Under the pieces are notes generated by a model. The model ran no database searches. It was given only the letters and a program-made list of their open reading frames with translations, and was not told the origin of the DNA. Shown here piece after piece: positions 1-10,648 of a DNA stretch of 64,000 bases. Within the stretch, counting starts at the first letter, position 1; every line of letters begins with the position of its first letter. Both the position numbers and the translations under genes were made by a program. The stretch comes from Piscicola geometra (lineage: Eukaryota; Annelida; Clitellata; Hirudinida; Piscicolidae). The stretch spans positions 10,619,324-10,683,323 of the forward strand of contig OX030959.1 in the NCBI GenBank assembly GCA_943735955.1, written 5' to 3'.

Positions 1-23
1 GGGCCGCGGGTTGTGCACCTCTA
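1..23. mobile_element. Terminus of a GTF2IRD2-like hAT element running off the left edge
   Basis: The first bases are the reverse complement of the left end of the hAT at 18094-20249: GGTTGTGCACCTCT pairs with AGAGGTGCACAACC, followed in both by a CGCGGCC/CGCAGTCC-like stretch. The element body would lie to the left of the window, so its target duplication cannot be tested here. Confidence 0.6.
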
Positions 24-26
24 GCC

Positions 27-677
27 GCTAGGCGATTGTTTTTCTGTGGGTTTTTGGCTTGAAAACTCAGTAAGATCATTAAAGTGGTGAATAAGAATTA
101 TTTTTGTCTTAGAAAAAATCCGAACTTGTTGTCTTTGTATAAAAACGGGCCCACTGGATACTATTATTTACTCAAGAGAGAAGAAACTCATTGAACCGGT
201 TCCAGGGTTTGGCTGAGCTCAAAAGCCACCAGCTGAAGACACAGTAGAAGTTTTTCTCTAAACTTTTATTTCCACCATAAAACTTTGTAAAACTTGATAC
301 ATCCTTATACCATTTTCTGAATATTTTATATTGGAAGTTGGTTCTTATTATGAACCCAAAATTTAACCCAAGTATCAGCCTTAGCTTAAGTTAAGCGTCA
401 GCGTTGTCAAGAAAAAAGAAATTATAAGATAATTTAATTTACTCAAGTTTCACATAACTAAGTTTAATTAATATAATAATTTATAAAATATAATAAAAAT
501 TATAAAAAAATATTTTTGCCGCCAACAATATACTGGGCTTCAGCAGTTCCCTAAAAAAGTTCTGCAATTTGTTAAAACGGATATGAGAATAATTCAGTTT
601 TTATAGAAGTTTAGTGTGAAAGTAGACGTTTATAGAAAAAATTCTAACGTAGTTGGACATGCACTTGACATGTGTCA
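27..677. repeat. Dispersed repeat, copy 1 (partner at 17044-17610)
   Basis: Positions 27-300 align in the same orientation with 17044-17255. Positions about 310-677 align in the opposite orientation with 17256-17610; the block with CAAATTTGTT/GCCGCCAAC near 515-580 reappears inverted near 17350-17420. Read on the minus strand, the first part of copy 2 is open for 73 codons, while copy 1 is interrupted, so a captured coding piece is possible. The family is not recognised. Confidence 0.7.
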
Positions 678-836
678 ATTTTGTTAATTGCATTAATTTT
701 TGTTAACTATCTTAATTTTGTTAACTGCGCTTTTTTTGTTAACTGTGTTACTTTTGTTAACTGCGTTAATTTTTTCAACTGCATTAATTTTTTCAACTGC
801 GTTAATTTTTTCAACTGCGTTAGTTTTATTAACTAC
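676..836. repeat. Short tandem array, unit about 18 bp
   Basis: About nine imperfect units of the type TTTTGTTAACTGCGTTAA follow one another. The last three have TTTTTTCAACTGCGTTAA instead, so the array contains two sub-types. The short reading frames on both strands are by-products of the period, which is a multiple of three. Confidence 0.75.
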
Positions 837-889
837 TCGAAGAAAATATTTATGACACATATTTATTCTGATACAAATTAGAAATTTCA

Positions 890-1871
890 TAACATCTTAC
901 AAAATGTACCAAATGCGTTAAAAATGAAATAAGTTAATAATTTAATAAGTTAAAAAATATTTATTTTAATTTAAAATTGAAGAACTCAATCTAAACGTTG
1001 TTTAAAAAAAATTATGACAAAAGTGCTAATATTACAATGCACGCTTAATTAATATGTAATAAATAACAATTCAAAAGAGACAATAAGCGTTTAGTTTTTG
1101 TTAACCTTGGGGACAAGGTACTTGCTTGGGTTTTTCTCTGTCCTGCCATTGGTATACAAATATACCGTTGAAAGCCGAACTGTTGATGGTTCAAGTGTTG
1201 AATAGTTTTTGAGAAAAAAGTTTAACTTAAAATCCATTTTTATCGTTTCTAAGGAATGATTCATATAAAGCTATAAAAACAGCTCAAGATTTTAATTAAA
1301 AAAACTTTACTTAACTAAAACTGTTATTAACTATAATATGGAAAAATAATTTTCAACTTTTTTAAACCATTTGAAATCCCATTCATTCAATTTTTAAATG
1401 AAATAAAACCTTGTTTGCGCATTGTAAACGTAGCCTTCAGTTTCCTCGCAATACAAACTGATTATGTCCCCGAAACACAAAAAATCACTCATAGGTTATT
1501 TATATTTGAAACCTTATTAATAAAAAATTTAAAACTTCGATTATGCTTAAAAACTCACTAGTAATACTCGGAGAATGGCCTTCTGATTTGACACTCTTTA
1601 TATACAAAACTGGCATAATCTCTTGGGATGAAAACGATGCAGGGAAGGTTCGAACGTAATCCAATTAATTTTGTATATTCAAATTGCTCGTGGGAGTAGT
1701 AAGTATTATGCTTCCGTCGATAAAGGATTTATATGGCTTGCTCAAAATTAGGAATCATTGGTGTGGCCTCAGAGAGAAAATTTGCTGGTAGCCAAACACC
1801 ACGATATGTTTGGAAACATCCTAAAATTTCTGAAATCTATCAGAAACTATTTTTATATAAAAGTTTTTAAA
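890..1871. other. AT-rich stretch without a recognised gene
   Basis: There is no long reading frame, no recognisable protein motif and no clear tandem or inverted repeat. It probably consists of old repeat sequence. Confidence 0.5.
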
Positions 1872-1879
1872 GTCTACCC

Positions 1880-2534
1880 CAGTGTTATTTTCGTTTCATA
1901 AAAAAATTATAGTTTTTATTTCAGTTTCGTTTTGGAATTAATTATAGTTTTTATTTTCGTTTTCGTTTTGAAAGTAATTAAAGTTTTTATTTTTATTTTT
2001 ATTTTGAAAATATATTAATTTACAACTTTGAGCACTATTTTTTATATCTAACAAAATTAATTGATCATGAAATGAAAAATTAAAATAGAACTGTATAAAA
2101 TGAGTTTAAAATGAGTTTCAAAAATTGACAGTCAAGTGAAATATTATATGAATTGAGTACGTAAATTATTGAGTACTAACATATTTGAAATATAATAACA
2201 AATTTACGAATTAAATAAGTGATAATTTAATTGACAAAGCAAAGCGGTAATAAAATAACGTTTTATAAATGGCGCTACTTCCATAAAGCCCAAAGATAAT
2301 GTTTATAACATAGACATCTATTTTTATATAAATTATACATTTCCATATTATGGCATACTTTGAAATTTATTTAATTTTCGTTTTGAAAATAATTATAGTT
2401 TTTATTTCAGTTTCGTTTTGGAAATAATTATAGTTTTTATTTTCGTTTTCGTTTTGAAAATAAATTTAGTTTTTATTTTCGTTTTCGTGGAACGATTATT
2501 CAGAATTGTCGTTTTCGTTACGAAAATAACACTG
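1880..2534. mobile_element. hAT-type MITE, 655 bp, with 8-bp target duplication
   Basis: Inverted ends CAGTGTTATTTTCGT (start 1880; its complement ends at 2534) are flanked on both sides by GTCTACCC (1872-1879 and 2535-2542). An 8-bp duplication with CAG-CTG termini is the hAT signature. Subterminal regions 1890-2005 and 2375-2515 are rich in a TTTTCGTTTTGAAAATAAT-like motif repeated in direct orientation. There is no transposase, so mobilisation would need a related hAT in trans. Confidence 0.85.
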
Positions 2535-2577
2535 GTCTACCCTTCTTCTTTCCATATTGTGCAGAGCTTCTGTGGAG

Positions 2578-2760
2578 CAGTGGGGCAACTAGACTGGGAG
2601 GAGTCTCAATTTTTATCTAAAATCAATGAGTTTTTTTTTTGGGGAGAGGGGGGGGGGGGTGGGCTAATGGGCTTTTCAATATTCCATAGACACTAAATTA
2701 TTTTATCAGGATAGCCTTTATCTCACGCAACAGTTTATATGTACCGTAAAACCAGATGTA
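2578..2760 (-). mobile_element. Terminal fragment of the 2-kb hAT family
   Basis: CAGTGGGGCAACTAG at 2578 and the sequence up to TTTATCTCACG near 2733 match the reverse complement of the right ends of the hATs at 29388-31358 and 55978-57978, including a G-rich run (2640-2660) where those copies have C-rich runs. The other end is missing, so this is a truncated old copy. Confidence 0.65.
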
Positions 2761-3195
2761 CCAGATATTTCGTACTTTTGCAATATCATTCATAGAAAAA
2801 CTAATTGTTTTTTAGACCTTAAGTTCGTACATACATTTAAAAACTAGAATATCTATGGTGGTAATTATGGCGAACAATAACAATTCTCGTAACTGAGTTT
2901 TAATAATATTTACTTTTTTAAACCGGGAAATTTATCACATTTTTATTTATTAACCAGGGCTTTAATCCGCTTTTGATCCTCAGGGATTTTATCTACCGGA
3001 ACACTTGTCCGCCAACCGTTTCGAAACTATTGGAACTCTAACATTTTTTAAGTTTTAATTTTGGCTGAATGGATTTTTCAAATTTGGTAAGAATAGTATA
3101 AATTTTTCATAATGATCTGTTTTTGTGGATCTATATAATAAGGATCGTAGTAGGTTGTATAAAAAGTTTGCGTATAATACGCCGTATATCATGGC
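2761..3195. other. AT-rich stretch without a recognised gene
   Basis: No reading frame or repeat could be supported here. It separates the hAT fragment from the LINE fragment. Confidence 0.4.
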
Positions 3196-3204
3196 GGCAT
3201 GGCG

Positions 3205-3444
3205 CTCGGTTGTTACCGTTTTGAACTTTGTGCCAACTTTTTTTACTATGGCCTCCCTGATACTACTTTAGCTCCTCTTAATAAAGTCTTTAATTGTGCT
3301 GCTCGTCTTGTTGTTCGTGCTCCTAAATGTTATCATATTTCTTCTTATCTTCGTTTGTTACATTGGTTACCTTTGAGATCTAGAGTGACTTTTAATATAT
3401 GCCTAAATATGTTTAAGATTCATAACTGTACTGCTCCAATTTAA
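3205..3444 (+). pseudogene. L2/CR1-like LINE, C-terminal reverse transcriptase fragment
   Basis: The translation contains YYGLPDTTLAPLNKVFNCAA, then LLHWLPLRSRVTFNICL, which is the conserved post-palm 'thumb' stretch of L2/CR1/Jockey-type reverse transcriptases (R-LDYCNSLLYGLP...HWLP). The catalytic palm and endonuclease are absent, so this is a short 5'-truncated or deleted LINE piece. Its 3' side is cut at about 3461 by the tip of another repeat family. The same protein segment is found in the other L2-like fragments of this window at 20795-21660, 35491-36045 and 38178-38715. Clade assignment is by motif only; Jockey or CR1 are alternatives. Confidence 0.75.
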
Positions 3445-3461
3445 CTTACAAATCTAATTAA

Positions 3462-3521
3462 ACGAATGTAGGAGAAAAAGCCTATAGGAGAAAAAGTCTC
3501 CTTGTTTATATTTTAGGGGAT
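3462..3521. mobile_element. Solo tip of the fold-back element family
   Basis: ACGAATGTAGGAGAAAAAGCC at 3462 followed by GAGAAAAAGTCTCCTTGTT and TATATTTTAG matches the left terminus of the 2-kb fold-back element at 33458-35479. It again lies directly behind an L2-like LINE fragment. Confidence 0.6.
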
Positions 3522-3799
3522 ATGTTTGAAACAGTATTCGTAAACATAGACTGCGGAATATAAAAAACAGCGATGGCGCTGTTTATTTAGTTTTTGAATC
3601 AGCTGGTGTTTGGTTTCTAACAATAAAAAAAGCGGCTAAACTATCCGAAGCGAGAATATCATAAAAGGAACAATAACTAAGGCTTCTTTACTTCTTTTCT
3701 TAAATAATTTTTGTTAGTTCATGATAGTTCACAGTATATATTTGGGCGAGATAAATCGTAACACGAAAAATAAAGAAAGCTTATTTATTTCTTTTTTAA

Positions 3800-4160
3800 A
3801 TAATTTTTTAATCTTCACTACTAACCTCAGCCAAATCATCATCGTTATCGTCACCTACATCACCATCATCTTTAACATTATCACAAGACTCTCATTCCAA
3901 ATACATCATCATCATTCCTACAAAAGCGTCTTTCTGGATTCTTTTGGCACTGATGTTGAAGGTGAGAATGGAGGAACCGAAAAGGATCTTGCAAAGAATG
4001 AAGTTGCTGTGACTGGTTTTTCTTTTTCCGCTGCAGCCATCTTTCAATTCTCTTGGTACTGGTGCTGAAGGTTGTTTCATTCACTCTTCCATTCAATGTT
4101 ATGATTGCATTTGTGTTTTTGCAAGGACTTCTATTTTTTGTGTGGCAGTTCTTGTTGTTG
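3800..4160. repeat. Dispersed repeat, related to 52740-53010 and 39130-39360
   Basis: A run of CATCATCATCATTCCTACAA, then AAGCGTCTTTCTGGATTC, GGTGAGAATGGA and TTTCCGCTGCAGCCAT, is found in the same order at 52790-52930. A looser relative lies at 39130-39360. All have a CAT/ATC-rich stretch upstream, as at the 3' end of the RTE-like LINE, so the family may be a LINE-mobilised SINE or a gene-derived retrocopy. No protein is recognised. Confidence 0.55.
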
Positions 4161-4859
4161 TGTTGTGGCCATCCGTGATCATACGGAAAAACAAAACCCT
4201 CGGAAAGAGTATGTGAGGATGATGATGCTAATGAAAAAGACTGCTGAGATAGTGATGATGATAGTGATGGGGAATGAATTTTCTCTATGCATTGATGATG
4301 ATTGATTTTATAATATAGACTATGGATGCTTTTAGAATCTATGGCAATCAATCCTCACAGCTACACCACTAAATCAACAAGCACTTTTGATTTGGAAGTT
4401 GTAAAAATGTGGTATGCAGTCGATTCGCCCCTCAACCGATTCATCCTTTAACCGATTCACCCCTCAACCACTTCAACCACCAACCGATTCACCACTTAAA
4501 ATAGTCAAAAACGGAAATTTTTTTCAAAGGTATTTTTCTGAAATGAAATAATAAATTATTTATAAAAAAATTGTTTTATTAAAAAAAATATAATTGATCA
4601 AAAAAAATTTATTCAAAAAAATTAGTTTTAAAAAATATATAATTATTAAAAAAATATATAATTATTTAATACAAATATAATTATTAAAAAAATTGAATAC
4701 TATATTTTTTTATACAAATTAAAAACTTTATTTTTTTAAATAAATGAAAAACTATACAAAAATATATAAAAAAATAGATAAAAAACTATACAAAAAGATA
4801 TAAAAAATAAATGAAAAACTATACAAAAATATTTAAAAAACAAATAAATGTAAAAAATA

Positions 4860-5815
4860 GATTAAAAATATATAAGATATAATAAAAATTGATAAAATAA
4901 ATGGAAAATTACAAAATAAATAAATAAATAAAACAAAAAAAAGATAAATAATAAAATAAATAATAAAATAATTGAAAAATTATAAAATAAAAGAAAAATT
5001 ATAAAATAAAGAAAAATTATAAAATAAAGAAAAAATTATAAAACAAATGAAAAAGAATAAAATAAATGAAAAATGACAAAATAAATGAAAAATGATAAAA
5101 TAAATGAATAATTATTAAAAAAAGAAAAATTATAAAATAAATGAAAATGATAAAATAAATGAAAAATGATAAAATAAATGAAAAATGATTAAATAAATGA
5201 AAAATTATAAAATAAATGAAAAATTATAAAATAAATGAAAAATAATAAAATAAATGAAAAATTATGAAATAAATGAAAAATTATAAAATAAATGAAAAAT
5301 TATTTAAAAAATGAAAAATTATGAAATAAATGAAAAATTATAAAATAAAAGAAAAATTATAAAATAAATGAAAAAGTATAAAATAAATGAAAAATTATAA
5401 AATAAATAAAAAATTATAAAATAAATGAAAAATGATAAAATAAATGAAAAATTATAAAATAAATGAAAATGGATAAAATAAATGAAAAATTATAAAATGA
5501 TAAAATAAATGAAAAATGATAATATAAATGAAAAATTATAAAATAAATGAAAAATTATAAAATAAATAAAAAATTATAAAATATATGAAAAATTATAAAA
5601 TAAATGAAAAATTATAAAATAAATGAAAAATTATAAAATAAATAAAAAATTATAAAATAAATGAAAAATTATAAAATAAATGAAAAATTATAAAATAAAT
5701 GAAAAATTATAAAATAAATGAAAAATTATAAAATAAATGAAAAATTATAAAATAAATGAAAAATTATAAAATAAATGAAAAATTACAAAATAAATGAAAA
5801 ATTATAAAATCAATT
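4860..5815. repeat. AT-rich minisatellite, unit 19 bp
   Basis: The unit TGAAAAATTATAAAATAAA is repeated roughly 45-50 times with substitutions. The array is nearly perfect between 5560 and 5815 and decays towards 4860. It lies inside element A next to its left end. Element C has a 19-bp AT array of related composition in the matching place. Confidence 0.85.
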
Positions 5816-6066
5816 ATTACCTATTCACCTTATCCTTTGTCTTGTAGTATTTTTTTTCAAACCATTATCATTAGCATCAGTATCCTATAATTATCTACTC
5901 TTATCTAGTGTCTTATGCAACAAATAACATGGCCTGCGTCTGTCAAACCGTGATCAATAAAGACTATTAAAAAAAATTAAAAAATAAATAAAAATCTACA
6001 AATTTATAATCAAAATTGCGTGTGGCGTGTGGTATAATGATTCATATTATATAAAATTGAAAACAT

Positions 6067-7824
6067 TCAAAATGTACTCAAAATTATAAAGTCAAAAATA
6101 TAATACTGAAAATATAACTCATTTGCCACTGAGAAAATGATAATACTGTCCATCAAGTCAATGTGCACATTGGACATCATGATTGAATTCAGTGTTTTCT
6201 GTTCCATTGTTGATCGTAAATACGTTTTTAGGGGTCGCAGCTCGGAGAACAAACGTTCACATGACGAAGTGGTGCTAGGAAGCATGACCAGGGTTTCCAC
6301 TGCTGAAAAATGGTTTTGTGAGTGTCACGTCTCATATTGGCATCGTTAAACCAGGCAATAATTGCCGGAATGTTATCTGCGATGTTGTTATGTGAGAGAA
6401 GAGCGAGTTCACTTTTGAGATTGATGCGGTTGAGATGTGGGTGAAGACAAATGACTTCTTTCAGCAGGTTTTCGTCTATCTGCGGCCCACCGTAGCTGAT
6501 CGAAGAAACTGTTCTAGCGTGCGGGTTGGTTTTAAATATTGGTCATCAAGACGACAGCTGATCGTGTTATATAGCGAATCTACAGCCTCGTAATATTGAA
6601 AACGCTGGAATGCTTTTATATCACCAAACGGAAACTATTCACCGTCACCTGTGCATAAAATACCTTATAAAGATATAGTTAAAGAAAAAGAGAGATGTTG
6701 AATAAAAATGTATCAGCAACCAAAGTTTAAATGATATACATACAGAAAAAAAACCAAATAAAAATAAAAACAGTTCACACCTTCTACAATGCTGTCAGGA
6801 ACACGTCGTCGACGAGGCAGATCCATCCTCTTTGCTTCATTCACAGCGGCATCAAACATTATTTCAAATTGATTCTTTAACATTGTGAGTTCGCTCAACA
6901 CGTGACGTTTACGGCGCATCCCTTCTGAGATCGTCATAGTAGGACTCTGAATGCCGTAGCAAACGAGTCAGTTAATGCAAAAACAGACGATGAGCAACTG
7001 AACATTTAAAGTATGTTTCCGCTGAATGCAAGGTATTCAACAAACCACGTGCTGTATAGGCTGCTTCAGAAATTTTTTTTCGATCAGCTACTATACGCTC
7101 AAACGTGTACATAGTTGCAATTTGCGCTGTTTATTGCTGACGCTCGTACGGTCCACCTAGTAGGGCACAGTGGTCGAAGGTTAGTCACTAGAGTCCAGAC
7201 GTGTTGCTCCTCGTTCTCATTGTATACAAACTGAGTTTGCACGTCTCTCAACATGTCTGTGCGTTTACCGGAATTGCGGATAAATGTCACGATATGCGGA
7301 ACAAAAATGCCGCTCAAAATGGTACAGTTTTTCCCGATTCTGCTGCCGCCAGATTTAGACAGTGAGCCAGACAATGGACAAAACGAGCATTTGGTGAGCG
7401 TTCTTTCATCCGCTGAGCTACTCCAGAAATTTCTCAGGACATTGCACTGGCTCCGTCGTAACCTTGACCATGTAGTTCACTGAAGGACAGTTGGCATCGT
7501 GTCATAACGTTAATCAGACATGCCGCCAGTATTTCCGCTTTCTGGCCTTTTAAACTGTACAGTCCTAAAAAAATTCTTGGGCTGCTAACATCATGTTTGT
7601 TCTTCTAATACAAACTGACAGTTGTTCCGCCCCTGATACGTCTCATCTGCCAGTATGGCAAATTGGCTGACGGCTTTGTTGGCATTAAACCGCTCAATTA
7701 CCATCCGTAACAACGTTTTTCCGGTGATATTGCATTGTTCGTTGACAATGTCGTGGCTTAGGTGAATGCCTTTTTGTAGGCCAACTGATGTTGATGCATC
7801 ACCACTGATATTGCTCGTCATCAT
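6067..7824 (-). pseudogene. hAT transposase of element A (ZMYM1/DUF4371-like), decayed
   Basis: Read from 7824 downward, pieces in several frames give RMVIERFNANKAVSQFAILA followed by DETYQGR (N-terminal part of the catalytic region), LRPLCPTRWTVRASA near 7190-7150 (the conserved C-x-TRW block), a PRRRRVPDSI stretch near 6800, and STTSSCERLFSELRPLKTYL near 6290-6220, the C-terminal hAT dimerisation domain. Several frame breaks and stops separate the blocks, so no active protein is expected. The order of blocks is that of ZMYM1-like hAT transposases. It sits between the 16-bp-array ends and is the only sign of how this family moved. Confidence 0.75.
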
Positions 7825-8049
7825 ATTAATTAATTGATGCAGGTTGTCTCAATGAGGGGTGAATCAGTTGAGGGGTGAATCGGTTGAGGGGTAAATCGAC
7901 TGCAATTCAAAAATGTACCAGCATCATTATATTTTCATGGAAGTTTGATATAATTATCTTGTTGATTATTTGAATTTGAGTAATCAAGTCTTGACTGAAT
8001 TTCACTTGTCAGATATAAATAGTTGAATTATAATTTTAAAGTTTTGTTA

Positions 8050-8215
8050 ATCATTAACAGTTAATGCTTGAAACTTTTGTGACTTCATTTGAAATAAGTT
8101 TATCAATATTAAAAATGTAAATGTAAAAATATTATGTGAAATTGTTCAATAAACAAGTTTTGGCATAATATTGGTTAGAGCACTAAAAGTCATCAGCAAA
8201 ATGTTTTACTATTAG
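8050..8215. repeat. Dispersed repeat shared with 53105-53800
   Basis: TTAATGCTTGAAACTTTTGT with the following bases, and further down GCATAATATTGGTTAGAGCA, recur near 53115-53150 and 53730-53760. The two sites differ by about 500 bp of spacing. The remaining bases between element A and 8390 show no gene. Confidence 0.55.
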
Positions 8216-8479
8216 GGGATCCCGGGGCTGTATGTTAAAATTTTAACAAATTTTGTTTTAAGTTCATTATTTTTGAAGCAGTTGTTATCAAACGTGTTAT
8301 ATAGGTTTATAGTTCTATAAGTCATAAGTTAAAACAGAAAAACTGGTTTATTATTAAATCTTAATGAAAAAAGACACAATTCCATAGAGTCCGTGCACGG
8401 AGTGGTTTGTTACAGTAGTCGGAGTTGACTGTTACAAGTGTCAAATGAACAATTAAAATGAAATAAAAAAGTAGCTTCT

Positions 8480-10200
8480 AAGTTATTCATCACTGTCGCA
8501 GTCATGGCAAGTGTTTGTGTTAGGGTTATTAGTCACTGCCATCTGTACATTTCACGTGTGACCACCTCTTGCCTTTCAGACATTGAATCCAGTCTTCATT
8601 AAACGATTCCCCGCAACGACACAGATGGTCTTGCCACTACATACAGATGATTTTGATCATTTTCTGCCTTTAAACTTTTTATTTTTGTTTGAGTTGCGGA
8701 GTTCGTTCTTTTTAATGCCTAAGTTTAATTGTTTCTAACGGTAAGTTTATTTTTTTCCTTTATTTTCAAGCAGAGAATTTTTGATTGGTGTGTCTGTAAG
8801 CTTGCAGAATGACGTTTTCGACTATTTTTATTCTTTTTTAAAGGCTCTGCAGATGGAAATGGTCGTATTTTTTCTGGTGGAGTGTGAGGCACAAGTGCTT
8901 TGACCACAGCCACGATTTTTATTTCATCATCGTGATCTGCATAAGATGAGGCCTTGTTATCAACTTGACTGAGTGATGAAATTGGTTGATTTCAAGCCTG
9001 ATTTGAAGAGGGTTGTGGTCGATCAGTGTATTTAGAAGGTAAAAATTCATCATCTCGAAAAAAAGTGCTGTTAAATTGATAAATCCCACTTACTCTAAAC
9101 CCTGAAAGTATGTTTGTTGGAGTTAGAGCTAGTTGGAGGGCAAGTGCAACAATTCCAGGTATGTCATAAATAGTCATGGTTTTTCCAGGATGAGATCTCA
9201 TCCAACCTTCACTAGCAGAATTAACAAATTTTTTCAATGGCCCATAAATTGTGTGATCTAAAGGCTGCAGTTTATGTGAGCAATGCGGAGGAAAAGTTAA
9301 AAGGATAACGCCATTAACTTTGTAAAATCAATAACATCAATTAAAAAATATGACTCATGACTGTCCATCAGTAGCAAAACGTGCTTGTTTGGTTTTGGTT
9401 TGACTGGTTGACGAAATTTTTGATAAATTAAAAAAAATCATTTTCTTTCATCCATCCTGAAGGTTTGGCTGATCCTATGCAACCAATTGGTTCTTCTCGA
9501 ATTAAGTGGTCATGGAAATTGAAACGTGGAAACACAAGTATTGGTGGAATGCTGTTTCCGACTGCGCTGATTGCTACTGCTAGTGTGACAAGGTTCCCCT
9601 CTCTGCAGACGTGACTGATCCGACTGGCCTTGTACACCGTTTTGCTACAACTCGATCAGGCCTTTGAACAGTTGTATTCCAAGACACATCAACATTAAAA
9701 ATTTCATGAGGTTGAAACTGATGTCTGTCCATAACAAAAGCAAGGTTGTCGGAAAAAAAATCAACGTTTGTCCGGTTGAAGCTTGGGGCTCGGCTCAGAC
9801 TTGTAGCTTCACGAATTCGTATTGAGAGAGAATATTTCGTTTAAGAAAAGAAGAGAACCAATCAGTGCCTGCCTGTTGAGCACCATGCCACTTTTCAGGA
9901 AACCTGATACTGTTTTTCATAGCAAATTGATACACAAGCTTGATCACTTCTTTTGGTGGAAGGCCATGGTACAGTTTTGCTGCAGTTTCAACATACACAG
10001 CTATTCTTTTTTCTTGATTATTAGTAAAAATTTGTCGATTGTGTTCTTTCTTTGAAGGCAGAGTACTTGTTAAACTCTTCTTATAGCTCCGATGAAGCAT
10101 CATGAAGTTCAAGCCGTATTGTGCAGAAACACTTCGGATTGAACGACCAGTTTCTTTGACAGTCTCCACTGCAGAATTCAAAAAATCTTTTTTGCACACG
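8480..10200 (-). pseudogene. pogo/Tigger-type (Tc1/mariner superfamily) DDE transposase, decayed
   Basis: From 10200 downward: a helix-turn-helix and CENPB-type DNA-binding region (SAQYGLNFMMLHRSYKK; later KWHGAQQAGTDWFSSFLKR), then in another frame HEIFNVDVSW near 9690 with the first catalytic Asp, the block GNSIPPILVFPRFNFHD near 9540, VLLLMDSHESYFL near 9370 with the second Asp, and FPPHCSHKLQPLDH near 9280 with the third acidic position. The C-terminus has a PHD-like C-x-DWIQC-x-W-x-HVKC stretch near 8600-8520. One deleted base lies near 9318 and frame changes occur near 9640 and 9240, so this copy is dead although all three acidic residues remain. Element ends were not identified. Confidence 0.85.
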
Positions 10201-10489
10201 GATTCGATCAGTATTTTATATATAATTCCTCATATTACCTGAAAAGAACAAAACAACTTAGATTGAGTTGTATAAACCATTTCACTAACTGGAATGGCGA
10301 GCAAAAGTTTGTAATAAACAACCCCAATACCATATGACTCATTTAAAAATTAATTTTTAAAAAAACATGACTAATTAAGGAATTAAAAATAATTTTATTT
10401 TATTTTAAAAAGTTGCTTTACCATCATTTAAAATTAGTTTGAACTAAATGTCAATATTCTTCAATTTCTCTACTTGACCTATTCTTAAT

Positions 10490-10648
10490 TATTGATTCTA
10501 TGTCTACATCTACCTGTTCTCTTGACATAATGCCAACTTATTTGATTAAAAAATTGTCTGATATTTTTTACCCTATAATTCTTTTCATTGTTAATCTGTC
10601 TCTCTCTACTTCTAAACTTCCGACTTCTGTTATCATACCAACTTCAAT
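10490..10648 (+). pseudogene. L2-like LINE fragment, start of reverse transcriptase
   Basis: The frame gives DIMPTYLIKKLSDIFYPIIL then NLSLSTSKLPTSV, matching the RT entry region of L2/CR1 elements (PTSLLKE..PLI..I.NLSLSTG.FP). It probably belongs with 12305-12597, which carries the palm of the same type and orientation; roughly 100 residues between them are missing and GC-rich foreign LINE sequence lies there instead. Confidence 0.65.

Larger units (their letters stand above)
4415..7905. mobile_element. hAT-transposase element A with tandem-repeat ends, about 3.5 kb
   Basis: The left end (ATGCAGTCGATTCGCCCC, then several CCGATTCACCCCTCAA units to about 4500) is mirrored by the right end (7850-7905, GAGGGGTGAATCGGTT units ending in ATCGACTGCA). 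The interior holds a decayed hAT transposase on the minus strand and a 19-bp minisatellite. No convincing target duplication was found, so the exact tips are uncertain. Two internally deleted relatives end at 13116 and 28013. Confidence 0.7.

Noticed and set aside
3881..4351. 156-codon minus-strand frame as a gene
   Set aside because: It overlaps a dispersed repeat, is rich in Ser/His from CAT repeats, and the related copies at 39130 and 52740 do not preserve the frame.
4860..5815. CRISPR array
   Set aside because: The 19-bp units are directly adjacent without unique spacers, in an intron-bearing animal genome. The same applies to the arrays at 34385-35110 and 23585-25315.
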